From an uncultured Alphaproteobacteria bacterium (lineage in GTDB: Bacteria; Pseudomonadota; Alphaproteobacteria; UBA7879; VGCX01): 50,679 nt of DNA. The first letter of the stretch is position 1. Each line of letters begins with the position of its first letter. The stretch is taken from NCBI GenBank assembly GCA_913061155.1, contig CAJXSI010000005.1, positions 1-50,679 on the forward strand. The letters run 5' to 3'. A program made the translations under genes and the position numbers. The notes beneath the pieces are model-generated. The model did no database searches and was not told the DNA's origin. It was given only the letters and a program-made list of their open reading frames with translations. This document shows, in pieces, positions 9,801 to 20,053 of the stretch.

Positions 9801-11512
9801 AATGGCCTTGGGTCCCTTGTAAATTGATTATAAAGTCGATGGTCGGCATCAGGTATTTTATGGCTATCCACAATTGTTGCTTTAATAAAAATAACCAGTT
9901 CTGTAACAGTTTGGGAATCCCTTTTGGCCCGGGTTAGGAAACTGAAAAACTGCGATTTTGTCCCAGGAACACCAGCATCCACATTTTCTGATCCCTCCAC
10001 CATAAGGCCGCCCAAAATGGCCACTTGACCTGATTTAAGCTTCATAATTGAATCAATTTCCCGTACAGCCACCACAGGAACTTCTGAATTAATTTGGTCA
10101 CCGCCTGGATTTAAAGAGTTATTAATAATTGCAACAGATGGATCCGACTTTGATCCGATCACCCGCGAAATTGTTGGGCGTAGATTGATGATTATTTCAT
10201 CTTTATCCTGATCAATGGCTGGCTGAACAGCCATAACAAACCCAATCGGGATACTTTGAATTGTACTGCGGGACGCCACCACCAAACCATTATCGTTTGT
10301 GCCGTTACCCCTTATCGCATTCAAATAATGGCGGTCATATTCCACTGTGAAAAACACATGATTTTCCGCGACTTTAAGCAAAGCTGTTTGGTTATTCATG
10401 ACCGTTAACCGTGGACTGGATAAAGTTCGGATTGTCCCAAATGATTCCATCATATTTAAGATTGATGAAAAATCTTTGCCATCAATGCCAACTGTTGTCA
10501 CACCAGATGCGACCGGATTACTGACAATAGTCGATGGCATTCTTGCAATACTTCCCAATTTTGCATTGGCAATAAAATCCCCCTTTGTAATGGATGACCA
10601 ATCAATCCCACTTTTGAATTCTTCTTTTAAAGAAACTTCAACAACTTTGGCCTCAATTAAAATTTGGCTGTTGGTATTCCGGCGCAGACGATTAATAAAC
10701 TTTCCAACCTCTCGCTGATGTTTTTTATCGGTATAAACACTGATCAAGCCTGATTGCTTGTTAATGGTAAAATAGGTTTTTTTACGCACCCGTTTTTTCT
10801 GTTCAGGTTCTTTGTCTGCTGTTGGGGGCGAATCTTCCTCTATAATCTGGGCTTGCTCTGTATAAATATTATTACTTGAATCCAGAACGCTTTCTAAATT
10901 TAATTTAATTTCTTCCCAAAAATCATTTTCCCCTAACGTATCAAGTTTGGTACTGGAACCATTATTGGCCATGATGCCTTTTTTCTGTTCATTTGAAAAT
11001 AACTGTGTACTTGTGGAAACGTTCATCTGGCTTTTCCGGGAAACAGACAAAAACTGAATGTCGTATGTTTCCAAGTATGGCATATCTTTTTCCACCTTTA
11101 AAAGACCGTTTTCAAATGTGTATCTTAAATTTAAAATCTCACACAGATTATCAATGGCCTGATACAAAGGCTGACCCTTTGTTTTATAAATCAAACTGCC
11201 CGATACGTTCTTTGCAATTAAAACATTTATATCTGTTTGTTCAGCAATTTTTTGAAATATCTTTGGAATACTGACATCTTTTGTAATATTCAAAGAAACT
11301 TCTTGTTGTAATTCTTCTGGAATTTCTGGTTCGTTATCTTCGATAAAAGGGGGGATTTCAGGTTCCAACGGCACAGGACTTGCAGGGTCGGTAAGTTTTT
11401 TATAATCTTCTTGGGTTTTATCCATAACAGAATCATGCTGTGTAAACGGTGTACATTGCATCAAAAAAAGGATGGAGATTAAGGCCCCTATTGTGTTAGC
11501 TTTATTTTTCAT
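9785..11512 (-). CDS. Secretin (MshL/PilQ/GspD family), lipoprotein-like N-terminus
   Basis: Secretin domain LMESFGTIRTLSSPRLTVMNNQTALLKV...VPVVAVREIDSIMKLKSGQVAILGGLM; lipobox-like SILFLMQC. Confidence 0.92.
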   Translation of the reverse strand: MKNKANTIGALISILFLMQCTPFTQHDSVMDKTQEDYKKLTDPASPVPLEPEIPPFIEDNEPEIPEELQQEVSLNITKDVSIPKIFQKIAEQTDINVLIAKNVSGSLIYKTKGQPLYQAIDNLCEILNLRYTFENGLLKVEKDMPYLETYDIQFLSVSRKSQMNVSTSTQLFSNEQKKGIMANNGSSTKLDTLGENDFWEEIKLNLESVLDSSNNIYTEQAQIIEEDSPPTADKEPEQKKRVRKKTYFTINKQSGLISVYTDKKHQREVGKFINRLRRNTNSQILIEAKVVEVSLKEEFKSGIDWSSITKGDFIANAKLGSIARMPSTIVSNPVASGVTTVGIDGKDFSSILNMMESFGTIRTLSSPRLTVMNNQTALLKVAENHVFFTVEYDRHYLNAIRGNGTNDNGLVVASRSTIQSIPIGFVMAVQPAIDQDKDEIIINLRPTISRVIGSKSDPSVAIINNSLNPGGDQINSEVPVVAVREIDSIMKLKSGQVAILGGLMVEGSENVDAGVPGTKSQFFSFLTRAKRDSQTVTELVIFIKATIVDSHKIPDADHRLYNQFTRDPRPLWQSK

Positions 11513-11623
11513 TCTATTTTCAACTAAGATACGCAAAAAAACTTTTTTTGCAATTATTTTTAGGAAAATAAGGGGAAATGAAAATTCTTGAAAAATGTTA
11601 GATAAAACGGCATCTTATAGATT

Positions 11624-11719
11624 ATGAAAGTATCACCGTATTTTAAAAGTATTTGGGCAAGGGTATCATCTGTTGTTATCCCTATTACCATAATTTGGTT
11701 ATTAATTTGGATCGCATAA
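11624..11719 (+). CDS. 31-aa putative single-TM micro-ORF coupled to znuC
   Basis: MKVSPYFKSIWARVSSVVIPITIIWLLIWIA*; its TAA overlaps the znuC ATG as TAATG. Confidence 0.4.
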   Translation: MKVSPYFKSIWARVSSVVIPITIIWLLIWIA

Positions 11720-12447
11720 TGCCAGCACATGATCACTCGAACAATATAATTATAAATGACCTACATGTTCATTACGGCGCCACAATTGCCCTTAATGGCA
11801 TTAAGGGTGAGATAGAGCCAGGAAGCTTAACGGCCGTTGTCGGGCCCAATGGTGGGGGCAAAAGCACCTTTATCAAAGCTTTGGCTGGCATATTAAAACC
11901 ATCAACTGGGGGAATTATCCACCAATGCAAAGATACATGTGACAGTGCCTATCTTCCCCAATATACAGCTGTTGATCATGATTTCCCTGTTACAGTTGAA
12001 GAAGTTATCAGCATGGGCCTTTGGCGAAAAATTGGCGCCTTCAAAGGTTTTTCAAAAGACAATCGTGCCTTAATTCACAAAGCCACCCGCCAAGTTGGAT
12101 TGGAAGGCATGGAACAACGCTTAATCAAAACATTATCCGGAGGCCAGTTCCAGCGCATGCTTTTTGCCAGAATTATTCTGGAAGATTCGTCTTTGATTAT
12201 TTTGGATGAACCCTTTACAGCCATTGATGTCCACACATCAGAGGCCCTGATTAAGCTTATCGAGGATTGGCATAAAAGTGGCAAAACAATCTTACTGGTC
12301 CTGCATGATTTGCAAATGGCCAAAAAATACTTTGATAAAACAATTATTTTGGCGCGCGAATGTATTGCCTGGGGGGATACAAAAAAAGTACTGACCGAAG
12401 ATAATATTTCTTTGTCCTATCAAAATTTGTTAAGGGGTCCATCATGA
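11719..12447 (+). CDS. znuC: Zinc/manganese-type ABC transporter ATP-binding protein
   Basis: Walker A GPNGGGKST, signature LSGGQFQR, Walker B LIILDEPF; followed by permease and binding protein genes; internal ATG preferred over 11653. Confidence 0.88.
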   Translation: MPAHDHSNNIIINDLHVHYGATIALNGIKGEIEPGSLTAVVGPNGGGKSTFIKALAGILKPSTGGIIHQCKDTCDSAYLPQYTAVDHDFPVTVEEVISMGLWRKIGAFKGFSKDNRALIHKATRQVGLEGMEQRLIKTLSGGQFQRMLFARIILEDSSLIILDEPFTAIDVHTSEALIKLIEDWHKSGKTILLVLHDLQMAKKYFDKTIILARECIAWGDTKKVLTEDNISLSYQNLLRGPS

Positions 12448-13295
12448 TTTGGGATTGGTTATTTGCACCTTTTGAATATCAATTTATGCGGAATGCCTTA
12501 CTCAGCACTTTATGTTTGGGCATTGGGGCCGGACCTGTGGGTGTGTTACTTGTTTTGCGCCGCATGAGTTTAATGGGCGACGCCCTGTCCCATGCGGTTC
12601 TACCTGGGGCGGCCCTTGGATATATCTTTGTGGGCTTATCTTTGCCCGCCCTTAGTTTTGGGGGTTTTTTGGCAGGCCTGATAGTGGCTTTACTGGCTGG
12701 CATGGTTTCCCGCATGACTCATTTAAAAGAAGACGCCAGCTTTGCTGGATTCTTTTTAATATCTTTGGCTTTGGGGGTTTTAATTATCTCTTTACGCAAC
12801 AGTTCCGTTGATTTAATGAATATCTTGTTTGGGTCTGCCTTGGCTGTTGATTATCCTTCTTTGATTTTAATTGCCGCCATCACATCCATCACCCTATTAA
12901 CTTTGGCCGTTATCTATCGACCTTTGGTTGTGGAATGTTTTGATCCCAATTTCTTTCGCTTAATTCATGGACATGGATCTTTTTATCACATTATTTTCTT
13001 AGTCCTGGTTGTTATGAATTTGGTGGCTGGATTTCAATCAATGGGAACGCTTTTATCCTTGGGCATTATGATGTTACCCGCAACCTCTGCCCGTTTCTGG
13101 GCAGCGCATATATGGCCGATGTTTATTATTTCTGTCCTTATTGCTGTTGTATCTGGGTACTTTGGTCTGTTAATTTCGTACCATCTGAACTTCCCAAGCG
13201 GCCCATGCATTGTCTTGACGGCAGGGGTTATATACATTATATCTTTCTTATTCGGCCGAAATGGCAGTTTTTTAACCCACTTAAAACCCAGGTAA
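12444..13295 (+). CDS. znuB: Zinc/manganese-type ABC transporter permease
   Basis: ABC-3 family pattern RRMSLMGDALSHAVLPGAALGY. Confidence 0.92.
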   Translation: MIWDWLFAPFEYQFMRNALLSTLCLGIGAGPVGVLLVLRRMSLMGDALSHAVLPGAALGYIFVGLSLPALSFGGFLAGLIVALLAGMVSRMTHLKEDASFAGFFLISLALGVLIISLRNSSVDLMNILFGSALAVDYPSLILIAAITSITLLTLAVIYRPLVVECFDPNFFRLIHGHGSFYHIIFLVLVVMNLVAGFQSMGTLLSLGIMMLPATSARFWAAHIWPMFIISVLIAVVSGYFGLLISYHLNFPSGPCIVLTAGVIYIISFLFGRNGSFLTHLKPR

Positions 13296-13299
13296 CCTT

Positions 13300-14202
13300 A
13301 TGAAAAAAATTCTTTTTGCCTTCGTCGCAGCTTTGTTTATTGCGCCAAATACATCTGTTGCAAACCTTGACTGTTCTGACCCCAAAATCAAAGTTGTGGC
13401 AAGTTTCAGCATTCTGGCCGACATTGTTAAAAATGTTGGGGGCGAAAAAGTTACCATCCAATCCATTGTTGGACCAAATGGGGATGCCCACGTTTTTGAA
13501 CCCCGACCTGATGACATTAAATTAATCAATGATGCAGATATTGTTTTCACCAATGGTATGGGCTTTGAAGGATGGATTGATCGCTTAATCAAGGCATCTG
13601 GCTTTAAAGGGCCTGTTATTATCAGTACGGAAAATATTCATCCCCGCCTTGTGTTTGAAGGAAAATTAATCGAAGATCCCCATGCCTGGCACAGCATCAG
13701 TAATATCAAAATATATATCTATAATATTACAAAAGCCTTAAAGGATTTGGATTCTGAAAATGCTGGTTATTATGAAAAAAATGCCCAAAATTATATCGAA
13801 AAATTAAATGATCTGGATAGGGAAATCCGCACTGTTGTTGATCAAATCCCGCCCCCTAAACGCAAAGTGATCACAGCCCATGATGCCTTTGGGTATTTTG
13901 GAAACACCTATGGTATTCAGTTCCTTGCCCCAATCGGCACAAGCACTGGCTGTGAAGCCAGAGTTAAAAATATCATCAGCCTAATTAAACAAATCAAAGA
14001 ATATGGCGTTAAAACAATCTTTGTTGAAAATGTAACAAACCCAAAGATTATCCAACAAATATCCCGGGAAACAGGGGCAAAAATTGGGGATCCACTTTAT
14101 TCAGATGCTTTGTCTGAACCCAGTGGCCCCGCCGCATCTTACTTTGATATGATGCGCTATAACTCTAAGCAGTTAATTGACTCTATGAATGAAATTTCAT
14201 AA
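13300..14202 (+). CDS. znuA: Zinc/manganese-type ABC transporter substrate-binding protein
   Basis: ZnuA/TroA fold motifs SFSILADIVKNVGG, GPNGDAHVFEPRPDD, DPHAW, TAHDAFGYF; no His-rich loop. Confidence 0.9.
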   Translation: MKKILFAFVAALFIAPNTSVANLDCSDPKIKVVASFSILADIVKNVGGEKVTIQSIVGPNGDAHVFEPRPDDIKLINDADIVFTNGMGFEGWIDRLIKASGFKGPVIISTENIHPRLVFEGKLIEDPHAWHSISNIKIYIYNITKALKDLDSENAGYYEKNAQNYIEKLNDLDREIRTVVDQIPPPKRKVITAHDAFGYFGNTYGIQFLAPIGTSTGCEARVKNIISLIKQIKEYGVKTIFVENVTNPKIIQQISRETGAKIGDPLYSDALSEPSGPAASYFDMMRYNSKQLIDSMNEIS

Positions 14203-14247
14203 AAAAAGCCGTCTTGTCATGGCCTGGTAATTTGGTATCATTAGGGT

Positions 14248-15138
14248 ATGACACATACAACAGGCTGGATTTTATTTCACATCATTATATTTTCAATTCT
14301 TGCATTTGACCTGGGCGTCTTAAATAAACGGGCGCGGGTGATTTCTTTTAAAGAATCCATAAGTTGGGTGGGGGTTTGGTTTATATTTGCCATGCTGTTC
14401 AATGGCTATATATACCTTACACAAGGCCTTGAAAAATCTACAGAATTTCTAACTATTTACGTTATTGAAGCCTCCCTTAGTATTGATAATATTTTTGTCT
14501 TTTTAATGTTTTTCAAGCAATTTAAGGTACCTGAAAACTTAAGATACCGTGTTTTATTCTGGGGAATTTTTGGCGCCATTCTTTTAAGGGGCCTTTTCAT
14601 TTTGGCCGGGGTTGAATTAATTGAAAATTTTGAATGGTTAAATTATGTGTTTGGATTGGTTTTAATGTACGGCAGTTATCGCATGTTGGTATCAAATCCC
14701 GCCGATACAGTCCCCAGTAAATGGCTTAGTATTTGTAAAAAATTTATCCCCCTTACCAAGGGTTTCCATAAACAAAATTTCTTTGTTAAAAAAAATAATA
14801 AATGGCTGGTGACCCCTTTATTTTTATGCTTACTTGCCATTGAATTTTCAGATGTTATTTTTGCCTTTGATTCAATTCCAGCCGCCCTTGCGATCAGCCA
14901 AGATAAATTTATTGTGTACACGGCCAACATATTTTCAATTTTGGGACTACGGTCTTTATACTTTGCCGTTTCGCATTTTGTTGCAGGGTTTGTTTATTTG
15001 AAATATTCTTTAAGTCTGATTTTATTATTCGTCGGAACAAAGATTTTAATTTCACCCTTATATGAAATCCCAAGCTTGCTATCCCTATTAATAATCACAA
15101 CGATTGCCGGCCTGGGGTTCTTAAAAAGGAAGACTTAG
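14248..15138 (+). CDS. TerC family integral membrane protein
   Basis: EASLSIDNIFVFLMFFKQF, EFSDVIFAFDSIPAALAIS. Confidence 0.93.
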   Translation: MTHTTGWILFHIIIFSILAFDLGVLNKRARVISFKESISWVGVWFIFAMLFNGYIYLTQGLEKSTEFLTIYVIEASLSIDNIFVFLMFFKQFKVPENLRYRVLFWGIFGAILLRGLFILAGVELIENFEWLNYVFGLVLMYGSYRMLVSNPADTVPSKWLSICKKFIPLTKGFHKQNFFVKKNNKWLVTPLFLCLLAIEFSDVIFAFDSIPAALAISQDKFIVYTANIFSILGLRSLYFAVSHFVAGFVYLKYSLSLILLFVGTKILISPLYEIPSLLSLLIITTIAGLGFLKRKT

Positions 15139-15782
15139 TTAGGCCCAGCTTTTCTTTTCTTAATGTAGGCTTCAATAAGTTGGGAAACATCCCTAAGCTT
15201 GTTTGTATAAAAATGATCGGCCCCATTAACCATATTCAAGTCTATTTCAATACCACGTTGGTCAGACAAGCGTTTTGCCAGGTCTTCCACAGATTTGTGC
15301 TCCACGACATCATCCGAAGTCCCCTGGATCATTAATCCTGAAACAGGGCAAGGGGCCAAAAAGTTAAAGTCATACATATTGGCCGGTGGAGATATAGAAA
15401 TAAATCCCTGAAGTTCTGGACGACGCATTAATAATTGCATCCCAATCCAAGCCCCAAATGAAAATCCAGCCACCCAAAAATCATTCGTATCTGGGTTTTG
15501 GGTTTGCAACCAATCTAAAATTGCCGCTGCATCTGCAAGTTCCCCTTCGCCATTATCAAAGGATCCTTCGGATTTTCCAACCCCTCTGAAATTAAAGCGC
15601 ATAACAGTAAAGCCCAGGTTTTTAAAAGTTTGATGGGCAACATACGTAACCTTATTATTCATTGTGCCACCATGAAGGGGGTGCGGGTGTAAAACCAAGG
15701 CAACGGGCGCCCCTTCAGTTTTACTTTTTTGATAGCGTCCTTCAAGACGTCCTGATGGACCTGGAATAATTATTTCTGCCAT
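15135..15782 (-). CDS. Alpha/beta hydrolase (COG2945-like)
   Basis: HPHPLHGGTMNNKV, FNFRGVGKSEG, GFSFGAWIG. Confidence 0.9.
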   Translation of the reverse strand: MAEIIIPGPSGRLEGRYQKSKTEGAPVALVLHPHPLHGGTMNNKVTYVAHQTFKNLGFTVMRFNFRGVGKSEGSFDNGEGELADAAAILDWLQTQNPDTNDFWVAGFSFGAWIGMQLLMRRPELQGFISISPPANMYDFNFLAPCPVSGLMIQGTSDDVVEHKSVEDLAKRLSDQRGIEIDLNMVNGADHFYTNKLRDVSQLIEAYIKKRKAGPN

Positions 15783-15845
15783 GTATATCCTACTATTCTA
15801 ATATGGTTTTTATATCTTGCTAAGCAAATACATCATTATCAATCT

Positions 15846-15860
15846 TGACTTAAATAGTCA
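15846..15860 (+). promoter_or_regulatory. Putative IscR (type 1-like) operator overlapping the iscR -35 region
   Basis: Palindrome TGACT-N5-AGTCA in CTTGACTTAAATAGTCAGAATT, 63 nt upstream of the iscR ATG. Confidence 0.65.
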
Positions 15861-15922
15861 GAATTGTTATTTGTTATCCAATAGGCGCATTATATAAGGA
15901 TTTCAAAAGGAATACAAGCATC

Positions 15923-16405
15923 ATGAAACTTGGGACCAAAGGAAGATATGCTGTTATGGCAGTTGTTGATCTGGCAAAGCATGGATCAGACAAGCCCATT
16001 TCCCTTTCTGAAATTTCAGAACGCCAAGAAATTTCGTTAAGTTACCTTGAACAATTATTCAGCAAGTTACGGAAATCTTCGATTGTTTTAAGCGCTAGGG
16101 GCGCGCAAGGGGGGTATACCTTGGCCCGAAATGCCAGCCACATTACGATTGCAGAAATTGTCAGTGCCGCCGAAGAACCCTTACGCTTAACACGCTGCAG
16201 TAAGATAATTGGGAATGGCTGTATGAGTAGTAATTCAAGATGCTTAACCCATAATTTGTGGGAAGAATTAGGGAATCATATTTATGAATTTCTGGATTCT
16301 GTAACATTGGATGATGTCTTAAATAAAAATACGGGTCAAAGCATGGTTAATTTATTTGCCAAAAATCCAGAAGAATACCCTAAAAAGATAAGTATAAATG
16401 AATAA
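15923..16405 (+). CDS. iscR: Rrf2-family Fe-S regulator IscR
   Basis: MKLGTKGRYAVMAVVDLA, QGGYTLAR, three Cys in the cluster region; heads the isc operon. Confidence 0.93.
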   Translation: MKLGTKGRYAVMAVVDLAKHGSDKPISLSEISERQEISLSYLEQLFSKLRKSSIVLSARGAQGGYTLARNASHITIAEIVSAAEEPLRLTRCSKIIGNGCMSSNSRCLTHNLWEELGNHIYEFLDSVTLDDVLNKNTGQSMVNLFAKNPEEYPKKISINE

Positions 16406-17543
16406 ATTTGATTGCATATATTTGGATTATAACGCCACAGCGCCCATTCTGCCTGCTGTTGCTGACTGCATGGCTGAAGCCATGAAAAGGCATCCTTCTA
16501 ATGCGTCATCTATGCATCGCTATGGTCAACAGGCAAAAAAATTAATGACGCACAGTCGCCAGATACTGGCGTCCCATATTGATTGCCCGCCTGAATATAT
16601 TATATTTACAAGCGGGGGAACCGAAGCCAATAACATGGCCTTAAAAGGCTATGACTGGGATCATGTGATTTTGTCATCCATTGAACATGATTCAATTTTT
16701 AAAAGTCATTTAAACCCGACCCTTATCCCTGTTGATTCACAAGGCCTTGTGAATATGGAAGAACTGAAAAAAGAACTGGAAAAGATTCAGGGGAAAATTT
16801 TGGTCTCTATTATTTACGCCAATAATGAAACAGGGGTTATTCAGTCCATCCAAAAGATTGCCGATATTGTTCATCATTATGGGGGTCTTCTTCATATTGA
16901 TGCGGCCCAAGCTTTGGGAAAAATCCCCTTTTCTTTCAAAGAAACAAGGGCTGATATGGCCACCTTATGTTTCCATAAAATTGGCGGCCCAATTGGTGTG
17001 GGGGCATTGGTTGTTAAGGAATCTGTTCCTTTATCTGCGCTGTTAAATGGTGGCGGGCAAGAACGTAATCGCCGGTCAGGAACAGAAAATATTCCTGCCA
17101 TCCTGGGAATTGAAGAAACACTGAAATCAATTTGTTTTGATGAAATGAATAAACGACAAAAATGGCATCTGGAAATGGAAACAGCCATGGAAAAACTTTT
17201 GAAAGCACACGGGGATACCCCTTATATATTTTCAAAACAAGCCAACAGGTTGCCAAACATCACAACGATTGCCCTTTCTGGCCTGGAAAATGTTACCCAA
17301 GTTATCAACCTTGATCTTGCTGGATTTGCTGTTAGCATGGGGTCTGCTTGTTCCTCTGGACGGGTTAAAAAAATATCGCGCCCTTTACAAGGTATCTGCC
17401 AAAATGATGTCCTGGCGCAATCAAGTATTCGCATAAGCACAGGCTGGGATACAAAAGAAACTGATTTAAGGGATTTCTTTAACGCATGGAAAAAACTATA
17501 TTTATTAAGTAAGAAAAAGGTGAAGGATGACACAGCTGCATAA
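16398..17543 (+). CDS. NifS/IscS-like cysteine desulfurase (first copy)
   Basis: [37 protein letters not shown]. Confidence 0.92.
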   Translation: MNKFDCIYLDYNATAPILPAVADCMAEAMKRHPSNASSMHRYGQQAKKLMTHSRQILASHIDCPPEYIIFTSGGTEANNMALKGYDWDHVILSSIEHDSIFKSHLNPTLIPVDSQGLVNMEELKKELEKIQGKILVSIIYANNETGVIQSIQKIADIVHHYGGLLHIDAAQALGKIPFSFKETRADMATLCFHKIGGPIGVGALVVKESVPLSALLNGGGQERNRRSGTENIPAILGIEETLKSICFDEMNKRQKWHLEMETAMEKLLKAHGDTPYIFSKQANRLPNITTIALSGLENVTQVINLDLAGFAVSMGSACSSGRVKKISRPLQGICQNDVLAQSSIRISTGWDTKETDLRDFFNAWKKLYLLSKKKVKDDTAA

Positions 17544-18750
17544 AAAACTAATTTATTTAGATTATCAATCTACAACACCCTGCGACCCACGGGTTGTTGA
17601 AGCAATGATGCCTTGTTTTGCAGATATCTATGGAAATCCGCATTCACGAAATCATGGGTTTGGATGGGATGCAGAAGAGGCCGTCGAAAAAGGCCGTCAG
17701 CAAGTTGCGGATATTATTGGGGCATCTTCAAAGGAAATTATCTTTACAAGTGGGGCGACAGAAGCAAACAACTTGGCCTTAAAGGGAACCTTGGATTTTT
17801 ATGGGGACAAAAAAAATCATATTATTACCTGCACGACTGAACATAAATGTGTTCTGGATACGTGTCGTATTTTGGAACAAAAGGGTTTTAAAATCACTTA
17901 TTTACCTGTTCAAAAAAATGGCTTAGTTGATCTTAATAAATTGGAAGAAGCCATGACTGATAAAACTTTATTAGTATCAATTATGGCCGTTCATAATGAA
18001 ATTGGGGTTATTCAGCCTTTGAAAGAAATTGGGGCATTATGTCGCAAAAAAGGGGTTTTCTTTCATACAGATGCGGCCCAAGCTGTTGGGAAAATTCCTT
18101 TGGATGTCAATGAAATGAATATCGATTTGATGAGTATTTCTGGCCACAAGTTATATGGACCAAAAGGTATTGGTGCCTTGTATGTTCGCCGCAAACCCAG
18201 GGTTCGGGTGTTGGCCCAAATTAACGGTGGGGGCCAAGAACGTGGGATGCGGTCAGGGACCCTTTCCCCCGCCTTATGTGCCGGATTTGGAAAGGCCTGT
18301 GAAATTGCCCAAAATGAAATGGCCGAAGAAAACAAAAAACTTATGGATCTGCGGATACGCTTTTACGACAAAATCATGAAGTCCCTTCCCCAGGTATACC
18401 TGAATGGGGATTTGGACCAGAGAATCGCCGGGAACCTTAACTTAAGCTTTGCCCACGTTGAAGGCGAAGGGTTAATGATGGGCATTAAAGACCTGGCTGT
18501 TTCGTCTGGATCGGCCTGTACATCAGCGTCCCTGGAACCTTCCTATGTATTGAAAGCCTTAGGCGTCGGCGAAGATTTGGCCCACACTTCCTTAAGAATT
18601 GGGATTGGGCGATTTACAACCAAAGAAGAAATCGACTATGCAGCTGACAATATTATCAAAGCTGTCAATAAACTACGTGAAATGAGCCCACTATGGGAAA
18701 TGGCCCAAGCAGGAATTGATATCAATTCTATCGAATGGGCAGGACATTAA
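17527..18750 (+). CDS. iscS: Cysteine desulfurase IscS
   Basis: [64 protein letters not shown]. Confidence 0.96.
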   Translation: MTQLHKKLIYLDYQSTTPCDPRVVEAMMPCFADIYGNPHSRNHGFGWDAEEAVEKGRQQVADIIGASSKEIIFTSGATEANNLALKGTLDFYGDKKNHIITCTTEHKCVLDTCRILEQKGFKITYLPVQKNGLVDLNKLEEAMTDKTLLVSIMAVHNEIGVIQPLKEIGALCRKKGVFFHTDAAQAVGKIPLDVNEMNIDLMSISGHKLYGPKGIGALYVRRKPRVRVLAQINGGGQERGMRSGTLSPALCAGFGKACEIAQNEMAEENKKLMDLRIRFYDKIMKSLPQVYLNGDLDQRIAGNLNLSFAHVEGEGLMMGIKDLAVSSGSACTSASLEPSYVLKALGVGEDLAHTSLRIGIGRFTTKEEIDYAADNIIKAVNKLREMSPLWEMAQAGIDINSIEWAGH

Positions 18751-18761
18751 AAGAGGATAAA

Positions 18762-19142
18762 ATGGCATACAGTAATAAAGTAATTGATCACTATGAAAAC
18801 CCCAGAAATGTTGGGGCCTTCGACGATAAAGAAAAAAATGTTGGTACTGGTTTAGTTGGCGCCCCTGCTTGCGGTGACGTTATGCGGTTGCAAATAAAAG
18901 TAAGCGAAGATGGCCGTATTGAAGATGCCAAATTTAAAACATTTGGCTGTGGATCTGCGATTGCATCCAGTTCTTTGACAACTGAAATGTTAAAAGGCAT
19001 GACATTGGACGAAGCCCAACAAATTAAAAATACATCAATTGTCGAAGAATTGGCTTTGCCGCCCGTTAAAATTCACTGCTCTGTATTGGCCGAAGATGCC
19101 ATCAAGGCAGCGATAAAAGATTACAAAGGTAAAAATGGCTAA
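18762..19142 (+). CDS. iscU: Fe-S scaffold IscU
   Basis: MAYSNKVIDHYENPRNVG, VGAPACGDVMRLQI, CGSAIASSSL, PPVKIHCSVLAEDAI. Confidence 0.96.
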   Translation: MAYSNKVIDHYENPRNVGAFDDKEKNVGTGLVGAPACGDVMRLQIKVSEDGRIEDAKFKTFGCGSAIASSSLTTEMLKGMTLDEAQQIKNTSIVEELALPPVKIHCSVLAEDAIKAAIKDYKGKNG

Positions 19143-19473
19143 GAAAACCCCCATTACAGTTACCCAAGCTGCAGCGGATCAAATAAGAAACCTTTTGGAC
19201 CAAAGGGGCAAACCTTCCGTGGGAATTCGTGTTGGGATTCGAACACGGGGGTGTTCTGGGCATTCTTACACCTTGGAATATGCCGATGATATCCAACCGA
19301 TGGACGAAGTTGTTGACTTAAATGGGGTAAAGATTTTAATTGATCCCAAAGCCATTTTATTTGTTTTGGGAACAGAAATGGATTTTGTTGAAGAAGACCT
19401 TGAAAACGGATTCAAATTTCAAAATCCCAACGAAAAAGGCCGCTGTGGATGCGGGGAATCCTTTCATGTATAA
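19135..19473 (+). CDS. iscA: A-type Fe-S carrier IscA
   Basis: IRVGIRTRGCSGHSYTLEYAD...CGCGESF. Confidence 0.95.
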   Translation: MAKKTPITVTQAAADQIRNLLDQRGKPSVGIRVGIRTRGCSGHSYTLEYADDIQPMDEVVDLNGVKILIDPKAILFVLGTEMDFVEEDLENGFKFQNPNEKGRCGCGESFHV

Positions 19474-20053
19474 ATGCTGGAACTGTCAAAATGATGGACA
19501 GAATCTTGTGCGATGCGAACACTGTCATTCTATCCAGCCCTTAATGCCTGTGAATGCCTTTGAAACTTTGGGTATGTCGCCTGAATATGATATTAACTTG
19601 GACACACTTTCCAATCATTACTTAGAACGCCAACGCCTGGTTCATCCAGATAGGTTTATTTCAAAACCATCCGAAGAAAAACTTTATGCCCAACAACATT
19701 CGTCTTATTTAAATCAGTGTTATCAAACACTTAAAGATAATATTTCCCGGGCCGAGGCTTTGCTTGATTATCACAAAACCCCCTTTGATTCAGCTGAAAA
19801 TACAATTCAAGACCCCGTCTTACTGCATGAAAGTATGGACCATCGGGAAAAATTAATGATGATGGATACCAAGGAACAACTTTATAATTTCAAACAAGAT
19901 ATTGAAAATATTATTAAGGCTGTTGTTCTTGAAATGAAGAATAATTTAGATGCCTTAAAAGATTTTCACAAAGCCAAAAAATTAATCTTAAGGTTAAAAT
20001 ATTTGGAAAAATTATTAACTGAAATCAAACAAAAGGAAGCCGCTGATTCATGA
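19466..20053 (+). CDS. hscB: J-domain co-chaperone HscB with N-terminal tetracysteine motif
   Basis: MYKCWNCQNDGQNLVRCEHCHSIQP + HPDRF J-domain motif; between iscA and hscA; start at internal ATG 19466. Confidence 0.93.
   Translation: MYKCWNCQNDGQNLVRCEHCHSIQPLMPVNAFETLGMSPEYDINLDTLSNHYLERQRLVHPDRFISKPSEEKLYAQQHSSYLNQCYQTLKDNISRAEALLDYHKTPFDSAENTIQDPVLLHESMDHREKLMMMDTKEQLYNFKQDIENIIKAVVLEMKNNLDALKDFHKAKKLILRLKYLEKLLTEIKQKEAADS

Noticed and set aside
11537-11718. Zur/Fur box upstream of the zinc transporter
   Set aside because: No convincing palindromic match to known Zur or Fur consensus sequences.
16398-18750. Two tandem cysteine desulfurases as a novel duplication
   Set aside because: As I recall, this paired arrangement occurs in Rickettsia and other alphaproteobacterial isc operons; not unusual.
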